Source: Liolophura sinensis (lineage: Eukaryota; Mollusca; Polyplacophora; Chitonida; Chitonidae). From it: a stretch of DNA of 64,000 bases. A model generated the notes under the pieces. It made no database searches, had not been told where the DNA came from, and saw nothing but the letters and a program-made list of their open reading frames with translations. Shown piece by piece: positions 57,352 through 64,000 of this stretch; position 1 is the stretch's first letter, and each line of letters opens with the position of its first letter. Made by a program: the position numbers and the translations under genes. Location of the stretch: the NCBI RefSeq assembly GCF_032854445.1, contig NC_088297.1, forward strand, positions 27,397,915 to 27,461,914, read 5' to 3'.

Positions 57352-58174
57352 TGCAGTCCACACACTGGAAACAAGCTTGACGGATAGTGAGGTCGGGCGG
57401 GTTATTGAAACGATGAACAACACTCCTCTTCCCATACAAGAGATGAACGACCCTCCTCTTCCCATGGGAGAACTTCTGGGGCTTAACAAGGCACTGCAGA
57501 CCTTGGAAGGCGAACACGCGTATAACAACGCCAGGCTGTCAAAATTAGATATGGAAATCGCAGAAGAAAAACAGAAGTTGGGAGAGGCCCCTAATGATGA
57601 TAATAATAAAGACTTGCGGAGACGGATCGAAGCCCGGATAAAAAATCTCGAGGACGATAGGGTGAACCGGCTTGAAGCAACCTCTTTAACGGCTGAAGCC
57701 CTGCGCACGCAAATACACCGCATCAAGCAGACGATCGATCGCATCCTACACAAGGATACCACTCTGGCCGAGCGCGTCCGCACCCTCTTCCGGGAGCAGG
57801 GAATAACAGTGGTCTCCATTCTCACGGCATTTGGGATGGCGATCTCGACACTGGGGCTAGCGATAAAGTTGGCGCTGACTGGCGGGTCCGGCGGGGGCAT
57901 CCAGCCAACACCACCTCCACCCGACGGGCGTGGTCTTAAAGAATTGGTGATAAGGCATCTCCAGTCCCTGGTGCGCGCCCTTGGCAAGCTGGCTGGGAAG
58001 GCTGCCGCTGCGATTCCGGGTATTATTGGCAGTATCGTGTCCTGGCTACTGAACCTTCTCGGGAAAGCAGCTGGGTGGCTGGCCGATATTGTCTGGGCTC
58101 TAGTCATTGCAGTAGGTGGCCTAATGCTCGTGGCTGTTCGCAATTATTTAACGCATAGTCTGCAGAAGCAGTAA
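57299..58174 (+). CDS. Polinton coiled-coil/transmembrane protein
   Basis: Open from 57,299 to the TAA at 58,172, with no ATG before 57,412. Either a GTG-like or shifted start is used, or it continues the preceding ORF by a one-base shift. The N-terminal half is helical and charged (LSKLDMEIAEEKQKLG, RRRIEARIKNLEDDRVNRLE). Two hydrophobic zones follow: VVSILTAFGMAISTLGLAIK, then after a Gly/Pro linker, IPGIIGSIVSWLLNLLGKAA and IVWALVIAVGGLMLVAVRNY. A membrane protein of the particle or of the host-cell phase is plausible. The frame is intact over 290 codons in an otherwise damaged element. Confidence 0.6.
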   Translation, partial: NSVPRLKDLNQAAKKVADAVHTLETSLTDSEVGRVIETMNNTPLPIQEMNDPPLPMGELLGLNKALQTLEGEHAYNNARLSKLDMEIAEEKQKLGEAPNDDNNKDLRRRIEARIKNLEDDRVNRLEATSLTAEALRTQIHRIKQTIDRILHKDTTLAERVRTLFREQGITVVSILTAFGMAISTLGLAIKLALTGGSGGGIQPTPPPPDGRGLKELVIRHLQSLVRALGKLAGKAAAAIPGIIGSIVSWLLNLLGKAAGWLADIVWALVIAVGGLMLVAVRNYLTHSLQKQ

Positions 58175-59473
58175 GCCGATACCAACCCTAGCGACGACGA
58201 TGGCTGTCTTCTCCGCATCGTGATTCTTTAGGGGTTCGGCGGCGGTGGGTGGTGGGACGCTTTCTTGTGGCTCAACGAGGGAAGGTGGTGGGACGCTTTC
58301 TTGCAGCTTAACGTGGAAAGGTGGTGGGACGCTTTCTTGTGGCTTAACGATCCCGTGGAAAGGTGCGCGCTTGTGCAAAGTGGGCGGTACTTTAGCGTTG
58401 ACACCCTCATTGGCGCCTAGCTTCTGGTCCTCTGTGGCCACGACGATTTTGTTGTTGTAGTTCGCCACATGGCCGATCTGCAGAAGCATGTCGCTGGGGG
58501 CCATATATAGGCCTATGCCATACACAAAGTCTACAGCGCTCCCGGCATACTGTAGCACGTTCTGGTAGCGTTTGATAGCAGACGGAAGGTCGATCGAAGA
58601 GGAAATAGCGTCTTCAACGTTCGCGGCAAACTGTTTTTGCGCGTCAAAGGCTGTGCCCGTGCCTAGAATACGCGCCCTTGTATGCGCTTGGGCGCCTAGA
58701 AAAGCCCGCACGTATGTCCAGATGGAATCGTTTAGGCGCTCTACGCCCAGCTGCGTGAATCCTTGGGATTTGTCGGCAATGAGCGACGCCCAAGCCTCCT
58801 CGGCGTCCTGCTGGATGTAGTCGACGTGGAGCGCTGTAGGCTTTCTAGAGAACGACATCCTGCTCGGATAGAAGGCCCCATCGCCAACGGGGCTGTAACC
58901 CGTTCTCGTGATATAGTAATATGCCACTCCGAGGCCGTGATTCACCCCCCTGCGCCTCCAGTCTGTGTGCTTATCTACGCGGAATTCCCTACAAATCCTC
59001 TCATAGGCCCTCTCGTCGTGGGGGTTTTTGAATGCCGCCCACGCTCTGTCTTGCGGCAGTGGGGCCTGGATCTCTTCCAAGGTCCGCCTAACTTGGTAAT
59101 ACACATGGAACGTGTACAGAGCCCTTATTTGTTTGTCGGGGGCGAGAAGATGGTCTTTTACAGAGACGCCGCAGCCCGTGGTTGCGCACCAGACCGCGAA
59201 GTTCACTTGGTTCTGCCAGAATTGCATAGGATTGATGTTCCAGGCCCGAACAATGTCATTGCTGGTTATCTGTGGCAGCCGGTACTTGGCCAACATATCT
59301 GTGAACTGGACTGGAAAGGCCTTCTTTTCATCGATGTAGATGTCAAATCGCGTGAGCTGCTCTGCGTGGGTTTGGATACTATGAAATGCCCCGGCCTTGT
59401 AAGTGGCCTCTCTATTGAACCTGTAAGCGTCGCTGTTCATCGTGGCTAAAATGTTCATCACATTGTCTGACAT
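58148..59473 (-). CDS. Intact 441-residue Polinton protein, probably structural
   Basis: Starts MSDNVMNILATMNSDAYRFN at 59,473 (a longer in-frame start exists at 59,494) and runs open to 58,148. The body is globular and rich in aromatic residues (NPMQFWQNQVNFAVWCATTG, GVAYYYITRTGYSPVGDGAF). A Pro-rich spacer follows with three copies of QESVPPP, then a hydrophobic end (TAIVVARVGIGLLLLQ), perhaps a membrane anchor. By size and place among the capsid-side genes it may be a minor capsid or penton-like protein; no motif proves it. It is convergent with the coiled-coil gene, overlapping by 27 bp. Confidence 0.6.
   Translation of the reverse strand: MSDNVMNILATMNSDAYRFNREATYKAGAFHSIQTHAEQLTRFDIYIDEKKAFPVQFTDMLAKYRLPQITSNDIVRAWNINPMQFWQNQVNFAVWCATTGCGVSVKDHLLAPDKQIRALYTFHVYYQVRRTLEEIQAPLPQDRAWAAFKNPHDERAYERICREFRVDKHTDWRRRGVNHGLGVAYYYITRTGYSPVGDGAFYPSRMSFSRKPTALHVDYIQQDAEEAWASLIADKSQGFTQLGVERLNDSIWTYVRAFLGAQAHTRARILGTGTAFDAQKQFAANVEDAISSSIDLPSAIKRYQNVLQYAGSAVDFVYGIGLYMAPSDMLLQIGHVANYNNKIVVATEDQKLGANEGVNAKVPPTLHKRAPFHGIVKPQESVPPPFHVKLQESVPPPSLVEPQESVPPPTAAEPLKNHDAEKTAIVVARVGIGLLLLQTMR
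58245..58350. repeat. Three tandem ~36-bp units coding QESVPPP
   Basis: GGTGGTGGGACGCTTTCTTG occurs three times in a row in the coding sequence of the 441-residue protein, giving a proline-rich linker of variable length. Confidence 0.85.
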
Positions 59474-60167
59474 TCTAAACGGGGCACAGCACACGCTGCC
59501 TCATGCCCTTAACAACCTCGACGGCCGTCTTAAAACCGCCCTTCGCGAGATAACCTTCTACCAGGCCTGGGTGAATATCCCCACCGGAGTGGGCTTCTTG
59601 CTTGAGCGCAAACGTGTGGAAGTGCTGACGGGCTACTACAATGTCTGTACGCTGGACAAGGACATATTCCGCCCGCATGGGGTTTCTTTGGGATTGAATG
59701 AAGCCACGGGCCGCTTAGTCCTTACCCTCCCTAAAAATTCCATCATAACGCTCCCACCGACAGGCTCTACGGTTCATAACACCGACCCTCTCCCTGCAGC
59801 AGTGAGCCTTCCTGGGCGAACAGTGTTGCAAAGACACGCTGAGCGATCCTACCCACCAGCCGGCCCGCAGTCAGGCCAACAATGTTGTCAGCTGTACTTT
59901 GTTTTGACACGTGGTTTTTGTTTTGATCGGCTGCGCCTTGTATACATTGTTGCCAGCCAGCCAGCTAGCCAGCCGGTGCACCAGCCAGCCAGCCAGCTGG
60001 GAAGTAGACCCTTATACATGTCACCTACATGGAGTGGAAACCATATCTACACACCATCTACATGTGATAGAAAACACATCTACATACCACCTACATGGAG
60101 TAGACCCTATCCCCTCAATGAGGAGCCGATGGGCGAACCTAAATTTTTTTTAATACATAATACATAG
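59451..60167 (+). CDS. Polinton ORF divergent from and overlapping the 441-residue gene
   Basis: Starts MFITLSDILNGAQHTLPHAL, 22 nt inside the opposite gene's start, so the two start regions overlap on opposite strands. Residues to ~105 look like a real protein (REITFYQAWVNIPTGVGFLL, GLNEATGRLVLTLPKNSI). From about 59,880 the frame runs through low-complexity CAGC repeats and a CTACATG-type repeat, so the true gene is probably truncated there by a deletion or a repeat insertion. Function unknown. Confidence 0.5.
   Translation: MFITLSDILNGAQHTLPHALNNLDGRLKTALREITFYQAWVNIPTGVGFLLERKRVEVLTGYYNVCTLDKDIFRPHGVSLGLNEATGRLVLTLPKNSIITLPPTGSTVHNTDPLPAAVSLPGRTVLQRHAERSYPPAGPQSGQQCCQLYFVLTRGFCFDRLRLVYIVASQPASQPVHQPASQLGSRPLYMSPTWSGNHIYTPSTCDRKHIYIPPTWSRPYPLNEEPMGEPKFFLIHNT
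59950..60115. repeat. CAGC-rich low-complexity tract and imperfect ~40-bp repeats
   Basis: GCCAGCCAGCTAGCCAGCCG and similar to 59,999, then three related units with CACCTACATGGAGT or ACCATCTACATGTGATA. Confidence 0.75.
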
Positions 60168-60280
60168 GAGCTATCTGGATAGATATCAGCCCTAGCATGA
60201 CACACTGACACACTGGCCCAGTCGATAAAAAAAGAAACACAAAAGCCGGGGTTGACTCCAAAAAAAAACGGTATTATTAT

Positions 60281-61854
60281 TTACAGCAATGTACAGGTAT
60301 GTAACACGGAGCGTTGATATACCTCTGTGTGGTTGGGAGGGACTTCGTACATTAACGTGGGACGAACAATCTCTACGTAATACGCTCGAATGGGTCGGGA
60401 ATCCTTGACATGCTGACAGACGTCTTCAGTGTACGCTCGCAGCACCTGCAGTCGCCCCTCATTGACCCTACCATCCGCAAACATACTACGAAGTACACCC
60501 GTGTAGCTTTGTAGGTCGGTGACGACAGCTACCCAGTCTTTCCATTGAGGCGTTGTACGGAGCTTCGCCAGGCTAGAAAAGACATAAAGAAGACACCGTC
60601 GTCATTCTAATGCCGTCACCGACCGAACCCTATCCACATCAATCAAACTATAGATAGATAGACAGATAGATAGATAGATAGATATCACTTAACAACAGGT
60701 AAGACATAACCAACACAAAAGACCAGGGTGAAATTTCAACCTGAAAACTTTTTTTCGAACTCGAACAGTGAAGGCATGAACGAATCAACGAATGAATAAA
60801 TGCATGCTGTATGTGTCCATTATTTTTTTCACGGTGAGATATGTCTCGTCATGACGGTTGAATCACCAAAATGATGGTGCCGACACTGGTCAATGTTTAT
60901 AACGCACACCACCCTAGTCACCTCCCTGTAAAAACACATAGGTAAAAAAACAAGAATGAATGAAGGGAGAGGGGAAAAAAGAAACAAAACAAAAAGTGGG
61001 TAAAAGTGGGTAAGGGTGGTGCGGTTAAAAAAAAACACTCACTCAGTCATTGTCTGGGTGGCCTGGGCGGCCTGGGTGGCTTGGTTGTTAGGTAGGATTG
61101 TAGGCTTATCGTCAGGTACAGGGAGGTTGTTGGCTGTCATCAAATACTCCACGTACATCTGGGCGAATGCCGGGTCCGATCTGTTGATCGGCGTCTCATT
61201 TAAAAACTGCCGCAGTTGGTCTTTCAAACTCTTCTCCACAGCCCACGGGAGGGAGGCTGCCTTACGGGCCTGGCGCATGAACTTGACCAACACAGCTCCC
61301 TCTTTCAGGTAACGCATACGAGCCTCGTCCACGATACTCAGGGCCAGCTCTCGGTTCTCCAGCAAGGGAGGTCGGGGAGGAGATGGATCATTCGTGGTGT
61401 TGGTGGGTTGTTGACCGTACACATCGCGCTGTAACTTGAGGAGGTGGGGTTGGAGAGCCGCATCGTAAGTTTGCCATAGCAAGGCTGTTAGCGCCGTCTC
61501 AAGCTCTGGCTTTAACGGCTCCGCCTTTTCCACCTTTTCCACTGGGACGTCGGGGATGATGGGGGCAGTAGTAGCAGCAGCAGTCTCATCATCAGCAGTC
61601 ACAGCAGCAGTCACAGCAGCAGTCAAAGCGGCACTCACAGCAACACTCACCTCTCCATTGTTCCCCTCCTCCTCCTCCTCCATCTCCATCCCCGGCTCTT
61701 GGTTGTCGTCGTTATCTCCAGCCTCTACCACCACCAGCAACAAGGCGTCGATGTCGGGGATGGACTGGACCAGTTTTTGCCAGTAAGTCCGGTACTTGAG
61801 CGTGATAGAGTACTCGTCGGGTAGAGTGGACCGTTCGGACGGTAGGCTCGCCAT
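60281..61854 (-). CDS. Two-exon Polinton gene with Ala/Glu-rich N-terminal half
   Basis: Exon 1: 61,854-61,043; exon 2: 60,572-60,281 (minus strand). The donor ACTGA|GTGAGTG and acceptor TTTTCTAG join in phase 2 and keep the frame. Starts MASLPSERSTLPDEYSITLK; middle low complexity (MEMEEEEEGNN, then Ala/Thr-rich runs); then a helical domain (SIVDEARMRYLKEGAVLVKF); exon 2 gives LRTTPQWKDWVAVVTDL, GRVNEGRLQVLRAYTED and a short tail. The exon-2 domain also occurs in copy 1 at 36,519-36,767. The start overlaps the end of the next upstream reading frame. Unknown function; intact and spliced, so it may still be expressed. Confidence 0.6.
60651..60688. repeat. (TAGA)n microsatellite
   Basis: About nine TAGA/CAGA units in the intron of the two-exon Polinton gene. 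Confidence 0.95.
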
Positions 61855-62105
61855 TTCTTCACATAAACATACAGGACACCCTCCGAGGTCGTCAGCGTGG
61901 ACAGAAAGTACCCGTTGGATAACGGCTCCCGCACTGGTAAACCCGCCTCAGGTAGATCACCAGCCAGGGTCTTGAGCCGGATCCACCCCTCCCCGTCAAG
62001 CCTGACGCGTTTGGGTGGAGCGTTCGGGTTTGTAGGTGATACAGAAGCTGAGCGTTTCATTCTGATGGCAGCATGCAGGGGGTTCACGGTCGTAGAGCGT
62101 TTCAT
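61725..62105 (-). CDS. First inward ORF at the right TIR
   Basis: Starts MKRSTTVNPLHAAIRMKRSA at 62,105; a longer frame to 62,282 exists but would begin upstream of the likely transcription start. The product has a nuclear-localisation-like PPKRVRLDG and a conserved-looking GYFLSTLTTSEGVLYVYVKK. Past about 61,860 the frame overlaps the next gene's N-terminus out of phase and looks random, so the two could be joined by a frameshift, natural or mutational. It is driven from the TIR promoter. Function unknown. Confidence 0.5.
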   Translation of the reverse strand: MKRSTTVNPLHAAIRMKRSASVSPTNPNAPPKRVRLDGEGWIRLKTLAGDLPEAGLPVREPLSNGYFLSTLTTSEGVLYVYVKKWRAYRPNGPLYPTSTLSRSSTGLTGKNWSSPSPTSTPCCWWW

Positions 62106-62250
62106 CTCGGCAGGCAGGTAGGTAGTGTAGCAGACTCTCTCTTCTCTCTCTCTCCTCTCTCTCGGTAGGTCGGTAGGTCGGGTCGTCAGGAGGCTGGCAG
62201 GCAGGTAGGGCGTCAGGTAAATCTGAGGCTGCTGGTCGTCGTCTTCACCG

Positions 62251-62293
62251 GCTTTTATCCTATCCACGCGGAACTCAACCACACGCTGATTGG
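62251..62293 (-). promoter_or_regulatory. TATA and CCAAT boxes firing inward from the right TIR side
   Basis: On the minus strand GACCAAT (ATTGG at 62,289-62,293) is followed 28 bp downstream by GGATAAAAG (62,251-62,260). A start of transcription would fall near 62,225, about 120 bp before the ATG at 62,105. More CCAAT-like units lie in the TIR itself. Confidence 0.55.
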
Positions 62294-62325
62294 TCCTTTT
62301 TTTCTTACATAACCCACTTCTCGTC

Positions 62326-62657
62326 CGTTTTGGGGGTTATCCATTGGTCCGTGTTGGGGCAAATCCCGCTCACCCATCGGTCCGTTTTTGGCGACAAAGA
62401 GCTGTCCCACTCAACTTTACAAGCCGACGTTTTGCCTCTTTTTTCATTCCCACTACCACCACTACTATACTGTACTCTATTATACTACACTCCACTCTAG
62501 TATACACACCCCGTCGTGGAAAAAACCCACCATCACCACTGCCTCACACACACTTGACACACCTCCGGGCTGGGAGTGACCCACACAAAAAACACGCTCC
62601 TCAAAACCACAAAAACTCACTCCTCAATGCGACACCAATCGTGCATACTCTACTACT
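62326..62657 (-). repeat. Right terminal inverted repeat of the outer Polinton
   Basis: Inverted match to 23,074-23,402. Ends GTGCATACTCTACTACT|TACCTC. Shares GGCAAAACGTCGGCTTGTAA (as the complement) and the block GTGTATACTAGAGT with the left copy. Confidence 0.88.
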
Positions 62658-62663
62658 TACCTC
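62658..62663. repeat. Right target-site duplication (TACCTC)
   Basis: Identical to 23,068-23,073 and directly adjacent to the terminus. Confidence 0.85.
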
Positions 62664-62674
62664 AAATTCAGCAA

Positions 62675-62765
62675 TATTTCGTATTTATTTATTTGATTGG
62701 TGTTTTTATGCCATACTCAAGATATTTCGCTCATATCTCGGCGGCTGACATTAAGAGGAAGAGGA
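62675..62765 (-). repeat. SINE-1 fragment, minus strand, just outside the element
   Basis: TATTTATTTATTTGATTGGT, TTTTTATGCCATACTCAAGA, then the SINE-1 tail block, cut short. Confidence 0.7.
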
Positions 62766-63039
62766 GAGGAAAGAGAAAGACCGTATACCTCGACTGATAA
62801 ATATTAAACAAACAAAAAAACTCACACATAACCACCATAAACATTTGGTATAATGAGCTGAAGTGAAACTTTTCCAGTTATTGATGGAAATTAAGGCATA
62901 TCTCTCATCACCATCGGCGTTAACAACTGATATACAAATCCACTCGCCAACGTTTCGCTTTTGACGAATGCGCCTTTAGCACTTGTCGATCAAAAGTAGT
63001 TCGGTATTCCCGCGCAGCGTAGCTGTTTACTGAGTGCGG
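62766..63039. other. Spacer, no feature recognised
   Basis: Short AT-rich stretch with no exon signal noticed. Confidence 0.4.
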
Positions 63040-63258
63040 ATCCTCATGAGAGACCAGTTAGAGGCCTGGGACCAAGATGGCGTCCTGGCGTTCACGTTGG
63101 TGGTAGAACAGCTGTACTGATAGCGACTACAGGATCCCCACCAGCCAGATTTGGCGCAGTATCTCGTGGTCTTAAACCAAAAGCCGCCATTTTGTGTACT
63201 ACTACATCTGTTGTTGTTGTTTTCTCTGTCCTTTGTGCCGAAGCTGTAGTTTCGCAGG
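63040..63258 (+). CDS. Possible exon of an unidentified gene
   Basis: An open plus-strand frame without an obvious ATG reads GPRWRPGVHVGGRTAVLIAT, then PKAAILCTTTSVVVVFSVLC, and ends at a strong donor, TTCGCAG|GTAAGT. The hydrophobic stretch could be a membrane helix or leader. An ATG in another frame (ACCAAGATGGCG) gives only a 9-codon ORF. No family recognised. Confidence 0.3.
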
Positions 63259-63630
63259 TAAGTCAATTGATCGCCTGCAAATAAAATAAACCTTCATAAA
63301 GAACAGTTGTACTAAAAACAATTAGCACGTGAAGTTTTACATAGGTTTAGCATAGGTTAACAAAACCTACAGACATAGATCTATATAGGAAGTCAAAAAT
63401 ATAACGTCCCCGTTATGGAATATTTAGGGCAAAACTTACTCCCCTTAGCTAATAGCGAATGTACCATATTTCAGCTGGACGTTGTGACTTTTCAAAGAAA
63501 CATAAATAATTATTAACACTGAACCTTTTCCTCAAACAGAGCTTTGTTTTTATAGTTTTGTTATGTGGTTGTTTTCTGTGAAAAGAATTTGCCACTATAG
63601 TGGCACACACTATGTTTGTTTATATCGCAC
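63259..63630. other. Spacer or intron, no feature recognised
   Basis: AT-rich sequence between the possible plus-strand exon and the minus-strand fibrinogen exon. Confidence 0.4.
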
Positions 63631-63795
63631 CTGCATTTCCTGCGGTGTAGCGAACTGACTTCAGCTTAAAGTTGCGGCTGCTGGAATCCATCTGGAAATC
63701 CCTGTAATGCGAGTATCGGAGCTGACCAACACTCGTCTTGATGTACACCTTCAGTTCGGAGTGACGCGTCGTCAGGGAGGAAATGGCGTCATTAC
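63631..63795 (-). CDS. Fibrinogen C-terminal (FReD) domain exon
   Basis: A 165-bp minus-strand exon with acceptor CTCTTTCAG|GTAATG and donor GCAG|GTGCGA, phase 1 on both sides. It encodes NDAISSLTTRHSELKVYIKT, then SHYRDFQMDSSSRNFKLKSV and RYTAGNAG. This is the central part of a fibrinogen-related domain: the beta strands before the calcium-loop half, with the characteristic Tyr-x-x-Phe and Gly-Asn-Ala-Gly. Such secreted lectin-like proteins (FREPs, ficolins, techylectins) are expanded in molluscs and act in innate recognition. Other exons lie to the left or right and were not found in the window. Confidence 0.8.
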
Positions 63796-64000
63796 CTGAA
63801 AGAGAAGAGAGGGATAAATCACCATGTTAATACTTTAGGCCGAGTCAAGCCAAGGACATATGTGTAATCACTGACGTCATGACTGGAGAGAAAGAGAGAG
63901 ACCAAAAATTACTCAGTGGAGTGGTTTAAAACTTCTTCTCTGTTTTCCTATTGGCAACTGTCTGCATGATAGAAACCAGTTATCACCTTATTTCTTAGTT

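Larger units (their letters stand above)
23074..62657. mobile_element. Polinton/Maverick-type element, 39,584 bp, with apparent cargo genes
   Basis: The outer ends are inverted copies of each other, starting AGTAGTAGAGTATGC, and are flanked by perfect TACCTC duplications. Polintons are known for 5'-AG termini, long TIRs, 6-bp TSDs, a retroviral-type integrase and a protein-primed DNA polymerase B. Integrase, polymerase, a capsid-like gene and accessory genes are present at 48.4-62.1 kb. Between the left TIR and the integrase lie a nested smaller Polinton (24,507-36,909), a ten-exon RNA-binding protein gene and a Nanos-Myc ORF. Subtracting the nested Polinton and the 2.4-kb integrase insertion leaves about 24.8 kb. 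The alternative is a composite event, in which the left end of one Polinton and the right end of another moved the host DNA between them. Either way the outer TSD argues that this DNA was inserted as one block. Confidence 0.8.

Overview
The window is a stretch of animal nuclear DNA. Genes are split by GT-AG introns, minisatellites are abundant, and tRNA-derived SINE-like repeats occur on both strands. The repeat style and the host genes (an EXTL3 exostosin, a fibrinogen-domain gene, an A1CF/RBM46/RBM47/DND1-family RNA-binding protein) fit a lophotrochozoan, probably a mollusc and perhaps a bivalve. That placement is inference.

Layout. 1-2 kb: last two exons of EXTL3 (+). 2-14 kb: gene-poor, with SINEs, small inverted-repeat elements and minisatellites. 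14.1-20.5 kb: a four-exon stretch of an unrecognised Cys-rich, probably GPI-anchored protein (+), whose introns hold large tandem arrays of splice-site-like motifs. 23,074-62,657: a 39.6-kb segment bounded by ~330-bp terminal inverted repeats that begin AGTAGTAG and by a perfect 6-bp target duplication (TACCTC); this is the signature of a Polinton/Maverick. 62.7-64 kb: a possible small exon (+) and a fibrinogen-domain exon (-).

Inside the 39.6-kb element, from left to right: (a) a second, shorter Polinton (24,507-36,909) with its own TIRs and TSD, containing a hAT transposon (24,925-31,617) that contains another hAT (26,086-28,833); (b) a ten-exon gene (37,377-44,927) for a 455-residue RNA-binding protein with RRM1, RRM3 and a DND1-type dsRBD but no RRM2; (c) overlapping the end of that gene by 11 nt in another frame, an intact 163-codon ORF joining a complete Nanos CCHC-CCHC zinc finger to a Myc-type helix-loop-helix/leucine zipper; (d) a 1.04-kb MITE-like element; (e) Polinton genes: integrase (-, split by a 2.4-kb insertion), a small zinc-ribbon ORF, protein-primed DNA polymerase B (+, decayed), a capsid-like gene (-, frameshifted) and several element-specific genes, some intact.

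Main interpretation. A Maverick-type element appears to carry, or to have moved together with, two germline-type regulators: a Dead end/A1CF-like RNA-binding protein and a Nanos-Myc fusion. In vertebrates DND1 and NANOS proteins work together on germ-cell mRNAs. Here the cargo reading frames are open while the polymerase and integrase are broken, which suggests that something has kept the cargo intact. A diverged inverted fragment of the RNA-binding gene's exon 9, joined to a piece of TIR, lies near the left end and supports a physical history shared with the element. Homology calls were made by eye; no database search or expression data were available.
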